A stretch of DNA of 64,000 nt, taken from the NCBI RefSeq assembly GCF_027595985.1, contig NC_073304.1, positions 47,161,137 through 47,225,136 of the forward strand, in the 5' to 3' direction. Shown in pieces: positions 47,005 to 55,854 of the stretch. This DNA is from Sorex araneus (lineage: Eukaryota > Chordata > Mammalia > Eulipotyphla > Soricidae). The stretch's first letter is position 1; every line of letters begins with the position of its first letter. A program made the position numbers and the translations under genes. Below the pieces are notes generated by a model. That model searched no databases and was not told the DNA's origin. It saw only the letters and a list, made by a program, of their open reading frames with translations.

Positions 47005-47871
47005 ATAAAGTCCCTTCTCTTCAGTTCTTTCCTCTGTAAATTTTGGATTTTAACAATCTTGTAAAGGACAATGACAGCAACCAAAGATAGGAGAACAATA
47101 ATGTTCAATTTAATTTTCTTAGCTATTTTTTTTCCTTAGCTATTTTGAATTATGTTTAAGTCACTATATTTTGTCTCAATAATGTACCTTGTACTTTTAT
47201 TATAAAATTACATGCAAATAGATCAATATGAGCCTCAAACATAAACTCATTGATTTTGTCATGCATCATAATATTCCAAAGATAGTATACTATCAATTCT
47301 CATTTTAAGTCCTTCCATTGCTTCAAATGGTACAGAATATTTTATCTGATGATTTGTTTTAAAGATTGAGTCTCTCTATGACAGAAATATAGGTGTGTGA
47401 ACCTCGCTGATAAAGTACATATTTCAAATGAACTAGGGCGGCAAAAGTATAGTTGGCATATTTAGTGTATAAGTTTTCCCTTTTCTCCAAACTATCTGCA
47501 TTTAAGAGCTCAGGTATAAGAAAAGTACTTCAGAAAGGGCTATTTCCTCTTATATCAAATTTATTCAAGTAAAGCCAAGAAGAGTGGTTTAAGAAATTTT
47601 AACTTACTGAAAACCTAACAAAAGTTTTAGAAGAGCACATATTTGAAATGTGTTCAAAGTAGTAATAATTCTTTTACTAACTTCATTTTTATACTGCTCC
47701 AAGGATCTTTCTAGCTTAGTCATTAAAGTCAAGATGTGTTAAATTCATGAAATATTTTTAAGAAGTCAGACAAAAAGTAGGACTGGTATTTGATATGGAA
47801 ATACCAGAAAAGTTAGTACTTTATTTAAACCACAAAGGCAGAGTGATTTAGTAGCTATACAGTACAAGAAT

Positions 47872-47945
47872 CTAGAGATGTGACTCAGTGGTAGAGTATA
47901 TATCTTGCATGTTTGAGGTAAGTGGTTTTTATACCCAGCATAAGC
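47872..47945 (+). mobile_element. Old tRNA-type SINE head
   Basis: GACTCAGTGGTAGAGTATAT: an A-box region like ID/Ala-tRNA-derived SINEs, distinct from SINE-1. Confidence 0.5.
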
Positions 47946-48186
47946 AGGGGAGGGGAAGCTCAACTATTCAGAAAAATACAGGGCTTAGGGGTTTAAAAAA
48001 ATTAAAAATGAAAAAAAACCAAATATTAAGTTTTATATCTGTCACCACACAACTTTCTCTACCACCTTGTTGTAATATTAAAAACTTAAGTTCACAGATC
48101 CATCAGTGGAAAGTTTACTTCTTATTACTTGAATAATATATAAAAACCAAAATTCAGTACTTAGTTTTTTAAGAAGAGGTTTTTAT

Positions 48187-48250
48187 TTCACAATGGAGAC
48201 ATTACTAGTGCCCGCTCGAGTAAATCGATGAGTACGAGATGACAGTGGTC
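48187..48250 (+). mobile_element. SINE-2/RTE 3' tail fragment
   Basis: Only the last 64 bp survive: CCGCTCGAGTAAATCGATGA and ACGAGATGACAGTGG. It could derive from SINE-2 or the LINE; the preceding TTCACAATGGAGACAT favours SINE-2. Confidence 0.75.
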
Positions 48251-48285
48251 ATTTATTCTTAATTCTTCTTCTTCTTCTTATTTAC

Positions 48286-48447
48286 TTTTTTGGGTCACAC
48301 CAGGTGATGCTCAGGGGTTACTCCTGGCTCTGCACTCGAATTACTCTTGGCAGTGCTTGGGGGACCATATGGGATGCCAGGGATCGAACCCAGGTTGGCC
48401 GCATGCAAGGATAACACCCTATCCAGTGTACTTCAGCTTAGGCCCTC
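48286..48447 (-). mobile_element. SINE-1, inverted
   Basis: TTTTTGGGTCACACCAGGTG, GGGATCGAACCCAGGTTGG. Confidence 0.9.
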
Positions 48448-48521
48448 ACTTTTAAATGTAGATGTATTTAGATTTTCTCTAATGAATAGGAAAACAAATT
48501 CATGATCAAAATTTTTAATTT

Positions 48522-48693
48522 TCTTTTTTTGGGTCACACCCTGCAGTACTCAGGGGTTATTCCTGGCTCTGCACTCAGGGATCACTGCTGGTGGGGCTCA
48601 GGGGTACCAAATGGAATGTTGTGGATCAAACCTCAGTCCACAGCAAGCCAAGAAACTGCTCTACAACCATTGTGCTATTGGTCTGGCTCCCCA
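48522..48693 (-). mobile_element. SINE-1, inverted
   Basis: TTTTGGGTCACACCCTGCAG; the head region is rearranged. Confidence 0.85.
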
Positions 48694-48977
48694 TCTTTAA
48701 ATAGGTTGAAAATATGTTCTTTTAAATAGTTATGTGCTTTAAAATGGCTAGATTATAGACAAATAATCTAAACCCTTTTTGAGAAGACACTGTGAAAGGA
48801 AAGAGCTTTAGACACAACTTTGTTTTCTAGGTTACTTGAGTTTTATTGTTTGTTAAAAAAACACTATTACATAAACAAGAGGTTAATTATTTTTTTTTTT
48901 CTGTAGGACTATACTGAGATACTATTAAAACAATCTTAAGTGACATAACTTTATTGTCCTTTGAAAACCAATTTCCA

Positions 48978-49102
48978 CTGGCCTGGCAAGGTACCCGTGG
49001 CATATTCGACATGTCAAAAATAGTAACAGCAAGTCTCACAATGAGACATTACTGGTGCCCGCTTGAGCAAATCAATGAACAACGAGACATCAGTGCTACA
49101 GA
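48978..49102 (+). mobile_element. SINE-2 3' half
   Basis: 5'-truncated copy starting in the body (GGCATATTCGACATGTC) and running through GCTTGAGCAAATCAATGAAC to the tail. Confidence 0.8.
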
Positions 49103-49106
49103 GCTT

Positions 49107-49259
49107 CTTTTGGGGGGTCACAGGTGATACTCAGGGCTTACTCCTGGCTCTGCACTCAGGGATCACGCCTGGCAGTGATGCTGGGCATCAAACCCAGGTC
49201 AGCTGCATGCAAGTCAATGCAATGCAGTACCCTATAACTGTACTATGTCTCTGGTCCCA
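49107..49259 (-). mobile_element. SINE-1, inverted, shortened
   Basis: GGCATCAAACCCAGGTCAGC; a small deletion removes the CATATGGGATG block. Confidence 0.85.
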
Positions 49260-50576
49260 ATAAGAGATTCATTTAAAAGGAAGACTTTACATATTGAAAT
49301 TTTTATGTACTAGCTTGAAATATAACCATAAACAAAAAATTCCAATTTAGAATTTTATGCTGTTGGGGCATGATTTTTTGAATTGAGCTTAAATATAATA
49401 GCCAACCCCCACCCATTCCATGATAAGGTCTAGTTTCTGTATTTAGCTCAAAAAGAAGAGAGAAACTGATTGGAAGAGGCACAGGGTGATTTTCTGGGCA
49501 CTGTAAATGCTCTATGTGTTAATCTGGGTTGTAGTAACTTGTAATGCACAAGGAAAATTTCACTGAGCTGTACAGTGAAGACCTGTAGCACTTGATAGTA
49601 TATTGTATATCTTTAGAATAAAAGTTAAAGGGTGTTTGGCCACTTTAAGAAATTTCCACCAACTACTTTATAGTGGCTCATTAAAACAATCCTGTGGTCA
49701 AATGTAGAGAGGAAAAAAATACTAATATTTATAGCATACAGACTTCATGACATTCTGACAATATTGGGGTTGATATATCTGAACTATATTTGAAGTCAGA
49801 TATTCAGCAATGATAAGGAAGAAATGATGTCAAGAAGAATGCAAATTAGCAGTTTACTTATAAAGGCCAGAATATTAAGACAGCTTAGACAAAAAGAGAG
49901 AAGATGAGAATACAATCAAATAAGTGCATGACTACAGCATGATTATTTATGTTTGTCCATGCTTTTTTTGCTGCCGCTGCTTACTGTTTAGCTATTTGTT
50001 ATTATATTGCTTGGGCTGCCTCAGGATGGAGAAAGAAAAGAAAGTTAGATTAATGTTGTTACTGATTTTCAACTGTTGTTTTCCAGTGTGCTTTTAAAAA
50101 GCTTAAGTTATAACTGTGATTTTCAGTTTGTACATTGTACTTCCTATTTAAAGGAGAGAACTACTGATTTATGTTGGAAATATACACTGACTATAATTCA
50201 AATGTTTTTCACCTTTGCTCAGAACTATGTTAATTCTTATCACCTCCAAAAGCTTTTGAGAGGATTAGTTGCACACACCAATATTGTTCTATATTAAGTC
50301 AGTATTAAGCATATGATGTCACCTTGTTTCCTCTGCTGCTCAAGCTTTTTTTTTTCCCCGGGGGGCGGGGCGGGGAGACCATTTTTTTGGGCAAGCTTCA
50401 AAATTCTGTCGCTTACCTACCACTAGCAGCCACACATGATTGACAACCTCACACTTCCAAACCTGTTTGAAATGGGTCAAATACCTAAGCGCTGCAGAAC
50501 AATGCGACCCAACCAGCAATTCCTCATCAAGAGAAAGGGGGTGTGATTAGGTTCCAGTTCTAAAGCAAGTTACTGA

Positions 50577-50712
50577 AAAAAAAAAAACCACCAGAAAACC
50601 CCCAAAACAAAACAAAAAAAACCCCCACAAAACCCACCCAACCCCCCCCCCCAAAAAAACCAAACCCCAAATGAAACATAAAACAAAACCAAATCCCCCC
50701 AAACAAATAACC
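50577..50712. repeat. A/C-rich low-complexity tract
   Basis: Runs of A and C (AAACCCCCCACAAAAC-like) at the AT-rich to CpG-island boundary. Confidence 0.9.
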
Positions 50713-51048
50713 CATCCCAAACAGTTTAGGGGGGGGTGTTTCTGTTTTGGGCATTACGTTAAGCGCGTCCTTGCTCGCCCCCTGCCTACCCCCCGCCCCC
50801 AACACTAGGCTGGAAAGGGGTAGCCTGAATGGCCAGGGCAAACCTTCAGGGCTTTCTGGAGCTCTTTCTATGCCCCCCCACCCCACTCCCCACCCCCGCG
50901 TTGATATTGGACCTGGATGCCTGCGGGGGAACTCTCGGACGTAATGTGCGCCAGACTGAGCGGGCAGCGGGAGAGGAGATGCAGGAGGGAATATCAGCTT
51001 CTAATAAAAGAAACGCAGCAACAATAGCGGAGGAGCAGCTCTGCCTGG

Positions 51049-51056
51049 TGACGTAA
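51049..51056 (+). promoter_or_regulatory. CRE/ATF-like site TGACGTAA
   Basis: One-mismatch CRE octamer in the intronic flank of the CpG island, about 480 bp inside GPR137C intron 1. A motif match only. Confidence 0.35.
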
Positions 51057-51407
51057 TGGCTGGCCGCGCGCCAGCCTCCGCCGAGCTGCTGCTACCTCAG
51101 CACCCGACCTCTCTGCACAGCCGGGCTCCGGCCCGAGCCGCCGCGGCCACCGCTTCTCGCCCGGCCGGTGCGTCGCCTCAGGGGGCCAGAACCTCCGAAG
51201 ACAGGGGTGTCCGGCCGCGCTGAAGTTGTCCAAACACCCCCACTCATTCATTCGCCCTCGCCAACCCCCTCAAGAAACCTGGTCCATCCGCGGCTTTTAA
51301 CTTTCGGGCGAAAACCGCGGCGCCCACTCCGCCCGTGCCTCAGTTTCCCCAGGCTGAGTTCGGCTCCGTCTCGCACCGTCCATCCTCCGCACCCCCACCC
51401 GCTACAG

Positions 51408-51428
51408 ACACACACACACACACACACC
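51408..51428. repeat. (CA)n microsatellite in the CpG island
   Basis: Pure CA run about 110 bp inside GPR137C intron 1 from exon 1. Confidence 0.9.
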
Positions 51429-51533
51429 TCCGCTTCACCCCATCCCGCCTCCCCCCGCCCCCCAGGCCCCCGGCCGGGGCTCCGCAGGAGTTGGTAGCGG
51501 CGGCCGCCCCGCACGCCTGTCCTCCCGCCTTAC

Positions 51534-51977
51534 CTCGGCCAGGTAGAGGTTGAGGAGACAGAGCGTGGAGAACTGGAGACAGGAGGGGAAGCAGTAGAGC
51601 AGCCAGTGGGGGAAGAAGTGCAGGTGAGCGGGCGGCCGGAGCAGGGGCAGCGAGCCGCTGAGCGAGAAGGCGGCGGAGAAGAGGGTGGTCCTGAGCGCTG
51701 CCCACAGGAGACAGAGGAAGAGGCAGAGGCTCTGGTAACTCAGCCGCCGCTCGCGGTACAGGAGCAGCCGCCACAGCTGCAGGTAGGCAAAGGCGAAGAG
51801 CGCGGCGTAGAGCAGGGCGTGCAGGACGCTCAGAGCCAACTGCACCGAGCCGGGCATCGCGGCGCCCGAGGCTGCCGCCGCCGCCGCCGCCGCGCCGTCC
51901 CCGCCGGGCGTCGAGGGCTCCCGGCCGGCCACGGGGGCCGCGGGGGCGGCCGCCGGACCCGGCACGGACACCCTCAT
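51534..51977 (-). CDS. GPR137C: GPR137C coding exon 1 (residues 1-148)
   Basis: Encodes the N-terminus and first three membrane spans of GPR137C, a seven-transmembrane protein of the GPR137 family; paralogue GPR137B is a lysosomal membrane protein linked to Rag/mTORC1 signalling. Seen here: the ATG at 51977 opens a frame beginning [10 protein letters not shown], then a Pro/Ala/Gly-rich N-tail with an eight-alanine run (about residues 29-36), TM1 (about 48-70), the basic loop [12 protein letters not shown]2 (about 82-104), a Leu/Pro-rich loop and TM3 (about 124-146). The exon ends ..NLYLAE before a consensus donor (GTAAGG) at 51533, phase 0. The protein start matches my memory of human GPR137C. 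The frame upstream stays open but has no earlier ATG, so this is the first in-frame AUG, in a weak context (C at -3). The exon lies in a CpG island, and the next exon is about 38 kb away. Confidence 0.95.
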
Positions 51978-52343
51978 GAGGGGGGCTGAGGGCTGGCGGG
52001 GTGGGGGGGAGAGGGGGAAGGAGCGCGGGAAGAAAGACGCCGGATTCGGAGCCGCCGTCGAGGGGTGGGGGAGAAGGCTTTTCCCCTTACCCCCCACCCA
52101 CCCCAGTCTCCAACCCCAGGAAGTGCCGTGACAGGACCCGGAGCCCCGCGCCGAGCAGTCAAGGCTCCCAGGATCCCGCCTCCTTTCCCCTCCTCCCCTC
52201 CTGCCCCCCCCCCCTCCGGGGGGTCTCGGCTCCTCCTGCTGCGGCTCGACTCCGTAAGCTGCAAAAAACAACTCTCCGCTGGAGACAATCAGCTGAGAAA
52301 CCCGAGCATTTGAGGCGCTCGCTCCGCACCGTGGGCTCGCGCC

Positions 52344-52350
52344 GATTGGT
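52344..52350 (-). promoter_or_regulatory. Inverted CCAAT box 1
   Basis: GATTGGT, the NF-Y core on the minus strand, about 370 bp upstream of the GPR137C ATG within the CpG island. It is the first of three ATTGG motifs in 250 bp. Confidence 0.55.
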
Positions 52351-52487
52351 CCAGCCGGGCACGCCCCCCGCGCGCCGCACTCGGAAGACCACGGGTCGCG
52401 GGAGCCGTCGCTCTAGAGCCTCGACCTCTGATAGGACGTTCGCTTTCTCCGCTTTCTCCCGCCTCTTCACTCCCCACCCACGCTGCC

Positions 52488-52495
52488 GATTGGCT
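52488..52495 (-). promoter_or_regulatory. Inverted CCAAT box 2
   Basis: GATTGGCT, a strong NF-Y-type core, 144 bp to the right of the first. Confidence 0.6.
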
Positions 52496-52584
52496 CGGCA
52501 ACTGCACAGCCCGCTCGCGCCGGCGGGAGGACTCGTTTGTCGCCTGTCACCAGGGGCGGCTCTGGCTCCGCCTTCTGCACTTCT

Positions 52585-52592
52585 CATTGGTT
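52585..52592 (-). promoter_or_regulatory. Inverted CCAAT box 3
   Basis: CATTGGTT, 97 bp to the right of the second, just before the region where the divergent TXNDC16 transcript is expected to start. Confidence 0.5.
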
Positions 52593-52639
52593 GGAGAATC
52601 CTACGTAAGGAACACGAGGAGTGGGAGGAGCCCCGCGGG

Positions 52640-52852
52640 CTTTTTTTTTTTTCCCCCCCCTGCGTAAGAGTCAGACTCCTCGGAGCTGGAGGTGGTCTCT
52701 AATGCCGAAGGAGGGGGCGCTACTCGCTAGCCGGTGGGCGTAGCTGTACGCGGCGGCCTGGCCTAGACGAGCGTGTCTCCGCCTTCTGTTTCTGTTTCTA
52801 GTGGCGGGGACTGTCGGTCGCGCGCCAGGGAATGCCCACAGGTCTCGGGCAG
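52640..52852 (+). other. TXNDC16: Putative TXNDC16 non-coding exon 1
   Basis: Inferred. In human the divergent TXNDC16 start lies roughly 0.6-0.7 kb from the GPR137C ATG, which maps here near 52640. The GC-rich sequence ends at a good donor, CAG|GTAGGT, at 52853. The start is a guess and no coding sequence is claimed. TXNDC16 encodes a thioredoxin-domain ER-luminal protein. Confidence 0.35.
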
Positions 52853-53904
52853 GTAGGTGGCAGCAGCGCGGGACCTTAATTAAGACAAGGGCTGTGGTTT
52901 CTGTCTGCAGAGGTTGAGGCTTCAGACTGGTCCCACCCCGCCAGAGCCGAACCTCCAAATTCTGGACTTTGTTGCTTAAGTAGGGCCCTCTCCTGCATCC
53001 GTTCGAGGGGCGTTTGGCTCACTGTTTTTTTTTTTTTTTTTTGTCTAGCGTGAGCAGCGAAGTAGGGATGGATGAGGCGAAGGGTGAAGTGATAAAAATC
53101 CTCCCGGGGGAAGGTTCTTTAGAGCTGAGCGATGTTCGGAGGGGAGGAGCTGTCTTTAGGGCCAAGGTGGGTCCGTGAACCTTCGAATTTGGGAAGAAAC
53201 TCCGAGCATGAATTTAAGCTTTAAAAAGGCAGATTCAGTCTTGTAAGTCTTTGATGGATGGAGAAAGAAAAGGCAGAGGAGTCTGGGCTGAAACTGCACG
53301 TGTCAGTTCAAACCTTCTTCCTGTGTGTGCTAGTTGATGGCTCAGAGAGGTGCACCACAAATACTGTAGTGAGGAACTGCCAAGGCATATTGCACTGACC
53401 CAGAACATTTGTCGATGTGATTGATGACGGCCCCGGGATATTTATTTGGTGATAAAACAAAGTAGTACACAAATTGAAGTAAACTAGTGAACGATACTGC
53501 TACATTTGCTGGTGCAGCCGAGAGCCAGACTTTTCTAACCCCCCCAAATCCTAATGTTTCTGCCCAAGAAGAGTGTTGCTACCTTGGTAGCAAAGTCAAA
53601 GTCATCCACAGGAAATGACAATATCCGTTTTGTACTTCAGCGTTAGGGGCTAAAAGTTCAGGTACTAGATGTTGGCATATTTTGGATTTCTTGTAGGGTG
53701 GCGAAAAACTGTGATAGGTGTTAAGGCAGTGTTCTCTTCCATGGTGATCCCTTATCAGAACACCTTGTGCAATGCTCTATACAGTCGATTGTAACAGCTG
53801 TAAAAACTAATCCGTCTCATTCAACAGTTACATTCTAAAGGAGGAGTGCATGTTTAGTAGAATTTAAGAACCTTGCTTTCAGAACTGGAGAGTTGACCTA
53901 TGGA

Positions 53905-54055
53905 ACTGAGCTGGGTGGGAGGCATTGGGGATAAGAGGGGTCTTGGGATATTGGTGGAGGACAGTGGCACTTCTGGTGGTAGGTGTAGTATTGGAATGTG
54001 TATGCATGAAACCGCAGTTGAGTATTATAAATGATGGTACCTCAAGTGGAAAAAT
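53905..54055 (+). mobile_element. L1-tail-like fragment
   Basis: GGATATTGGTGGAGGACAGT and AATGATGGTACCTCAAGTGG resemble degraded L1 3' tails seen elsewhere in the window. Confidence 0.45.
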
Positions 54056-54414
54056 TTTAATGCTGACTTATGGATTCTTAGACTAAGGACTCACAAAGCA
54101 CTAGAGTGCTTGACAGTACTGAGTTAACTACTTTTATAAGCTTAAATGCATGGAATTAAGCATGACCTCTGATTGAATTTAACCAAAATCTTGGGGCAAT
54201 TCTTTTTCCCTGGCCTGTCTATTTTTGTGTATCCTTAACCAAGAAAGTACAAGTTTCAGGTCAAGAATAGATTTTGACCATGAGGGTTTTTGGTTTTATT
54301 TTTTTGTCATTTTCTCCCACATTCTCTATTCAAATTGATAGAAAACCATAGTTAGATAGTAAACCATAGTTAGGCCCATACTATTTTTTTTTTCATTTTT
54401 TTCTTAGGTTTTTG

Positions 54415-54562
54415 TTGTTTGTTTTGGGGCCATACTTGCCTGTGCTTAGGGATTATTCCTGTCTCTGCAGTCAGGGATCACTCCTGGTAGGGCTCAGAGG
54501 ATCATATGGGGTGTTAGGGATCCAACCTGGGTGAACAGTGTATAAGGCAAGTTCCCTAGTTT
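54415..54562 (-). mobile_element. SINE-1, inverted
   Basis: TTTTGGGGCCATACTTGCCT ... GGATCCAACCTGGGTGAAC. Confidence 0.85.
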
Positions 54563-54600
54563 TGTTTGTTTGCTCAAGTTCCCTAGTCTTGTTTGTTTTA
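54549..54600 (+). repeat. Two-copy 25-bp tandem repeat
   Basis: CAAGTTCCCTAGT-TTGTTTGTTT occurs twice in tandem at the head end of a SINE-1. Confidence 0.85.
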
Positions 54601-55107
54601 AATTCTAGTGTTAGAGCAAATACTGATAGCCTCTTCTCCCGTGCCCCCTCCCTTTTTTTTTTTTGTGATGAGGGTGTGGTAAGTCTGGAGAACGAAAAAA
54701 GAGGGTTTGATTCTAACTGCTTTAAAGAGACTGAGAGATACTGCATTTCTAATATCTTAAGAGATTATCTCTCATGGGAAGGTACTGGGGGTGCTTGTTC
54801 TCCACTAGAGTATTTTACTAAACTAATATTTGGCAGAATTTTTTTTTGAATAGGAACTTTGTAACAAGTTGTTCCCCGTTTGTTGCAAAATAGGAAATGT
54901 TTCATTTCCAAAATACTGATGCCCACAGGTTTTGGGATTTGCATAAGGGAAAAAATAGGGATTAACATATTTTTAAATTAACATACACTTAAAAATAGGG
55001 ATTAACATTTAAAACATAGGGATTAACATTATTTTTATTGTAAAGGAAATGTAGGCTTGAAAAGGAGACATCAAGCAAGTATGTTGCAGACCAACTTGTT
55101 ACATTTC

Positions 55108-55205
55108 TTTTGTTTTTTTGCACCTTATCTAGTGGTACTCAGGGGACCATGTGGATTGAGCCAGGATCTGTATACAAGGCAAGCACCTATACTTCTATAC
55201 TCTTT
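55108..55205 (-). mobile_element. SINE-1 fragment, inverted
   Basis: GTGGTACTCAGGGGACCATG ... CAAGGCAAGCACCTATAC. Confidence 0.65.
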
Positions 55206-55292
55206 CTTCTGCTTTTGTTGTTAGATTTCTAAAAATTGAAATATGTCCAAGTGCACAATGATCGAATGTTGTTGTTCTAGCACCTACTTTCT

Positions 55293-55779
55293 ATGTTTTT
55301 TTAATAATTTTTTTTATAGACTTACAAACTTCCTTTTTCTTTTTCTTTTCTTTTCTATTTTTTTTCTACTTTTTGGGTCACACCAGGCGATGCTCAGGGA
55401 TTACTCCTGGTTTTGCAGTCAGGAATCACTACTGGTGGTGCTCAGGGAACCATGTGGGAAGCTGGGAATGGAACGCGGGTTGGCCATGTGCAAGGACTAC
55501 CCACAGTGCTATCGCTGCAGCCCCAGACTTACAAACTTTCATGATTATGTTTCAGTCATACATTTCTACTATATTTTTTTCATCTCTGGGATATACTCCC
55601 AGAAGTGGTATTGCTGGGTCAAATGGGAGCTCAATTTCTAATTTTTTGAGAAACGTTCATACTGTTTTTCAAAAAGGCTGAACCAGTCGGCATTCCCACC
55701 AGCAGTGAGAGTCCCTTTTTTCCCACATCCATGCCAACACTGGTTACTTTTGTTCTTTTGGATGTGGGCCAGTCTCTGT
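55293..55779 (-). mobile_element. Internally deleted L1 with nested SINE-1
   Basis: Flanked by the 14-bp exact duplication AGCACCTACTTTCT (55279 and 55780). The 3' tail (ACAAACTTTCATGATTATGT) joins directly to an ORF2 segment (GGGATATACTCCCAGAAGTG) normally several hundred bases away. A SINE-1 sits at 55333-55524. Confidence 0.85.
55333..55524 (-). mobile_element. SINE-1, inverted, young
   Basis: 14-bp duplication AGACTTACAAACTT (55319 and 55525), inserted in the internally deleted L1. Confidence 0.93.
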
Positions 55780-55854
55780 AGCACCTACTTTCTTAAACTG
55801 TTGGTTGTGACCCTACATAAGGTTGCATATCTTTTTCCTTTTTCTTTTGAGTTT

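Larger units (their letters stand above)
13415..51533 (-). other. GPR137C: GPR137C intron 1 (about 38.1 kb)
   Basis: A long first intron between the CpG-island exon and the 44-nt exon. It carries nearly all the retroposons listed. Stretches where I see no recognisable element or gene are 13415-14000, 25790-26415, 27412-27900, 29095-29560, 30206-30990, 31166-31810, 32066-33055, 35785-36465, 45770-46262, 46525-46865, 47005-47870 and 49260-50330. Confidence 0.85.
50740..52960. promoter_or_regulatory. CpG island with divergent promoter
   Basis: A sharp switch from AT-rich intron to GC- and CpG-rich sequence covering GPR137C exon 1 and about 1 kb on its far side. It holds runs of GC-box-like sequence and no TATA box near the expected starts. 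In mammals GPR137C and TXNDC16 are head-to-head neighbours, so this is read as their shared promoter; the gene pairing is from memory of synteny, not seen here. Confidence 0.85.

Noticed and set aside
51606-51989. Open frame antisense to GPR137C exon 1
   Set aside because: Shadow of the real coding strand; low-complexity Glu/Arg/Gly.
52001-52702. A 233-codon open frame on the plus strand in the CpG island
   Set aside because: Arg/Pro/Ser-rich translation typical of GC-rich promoter DNA, with no domain. It overlaps the GPR137C 5' region and the CCAAT boxes.
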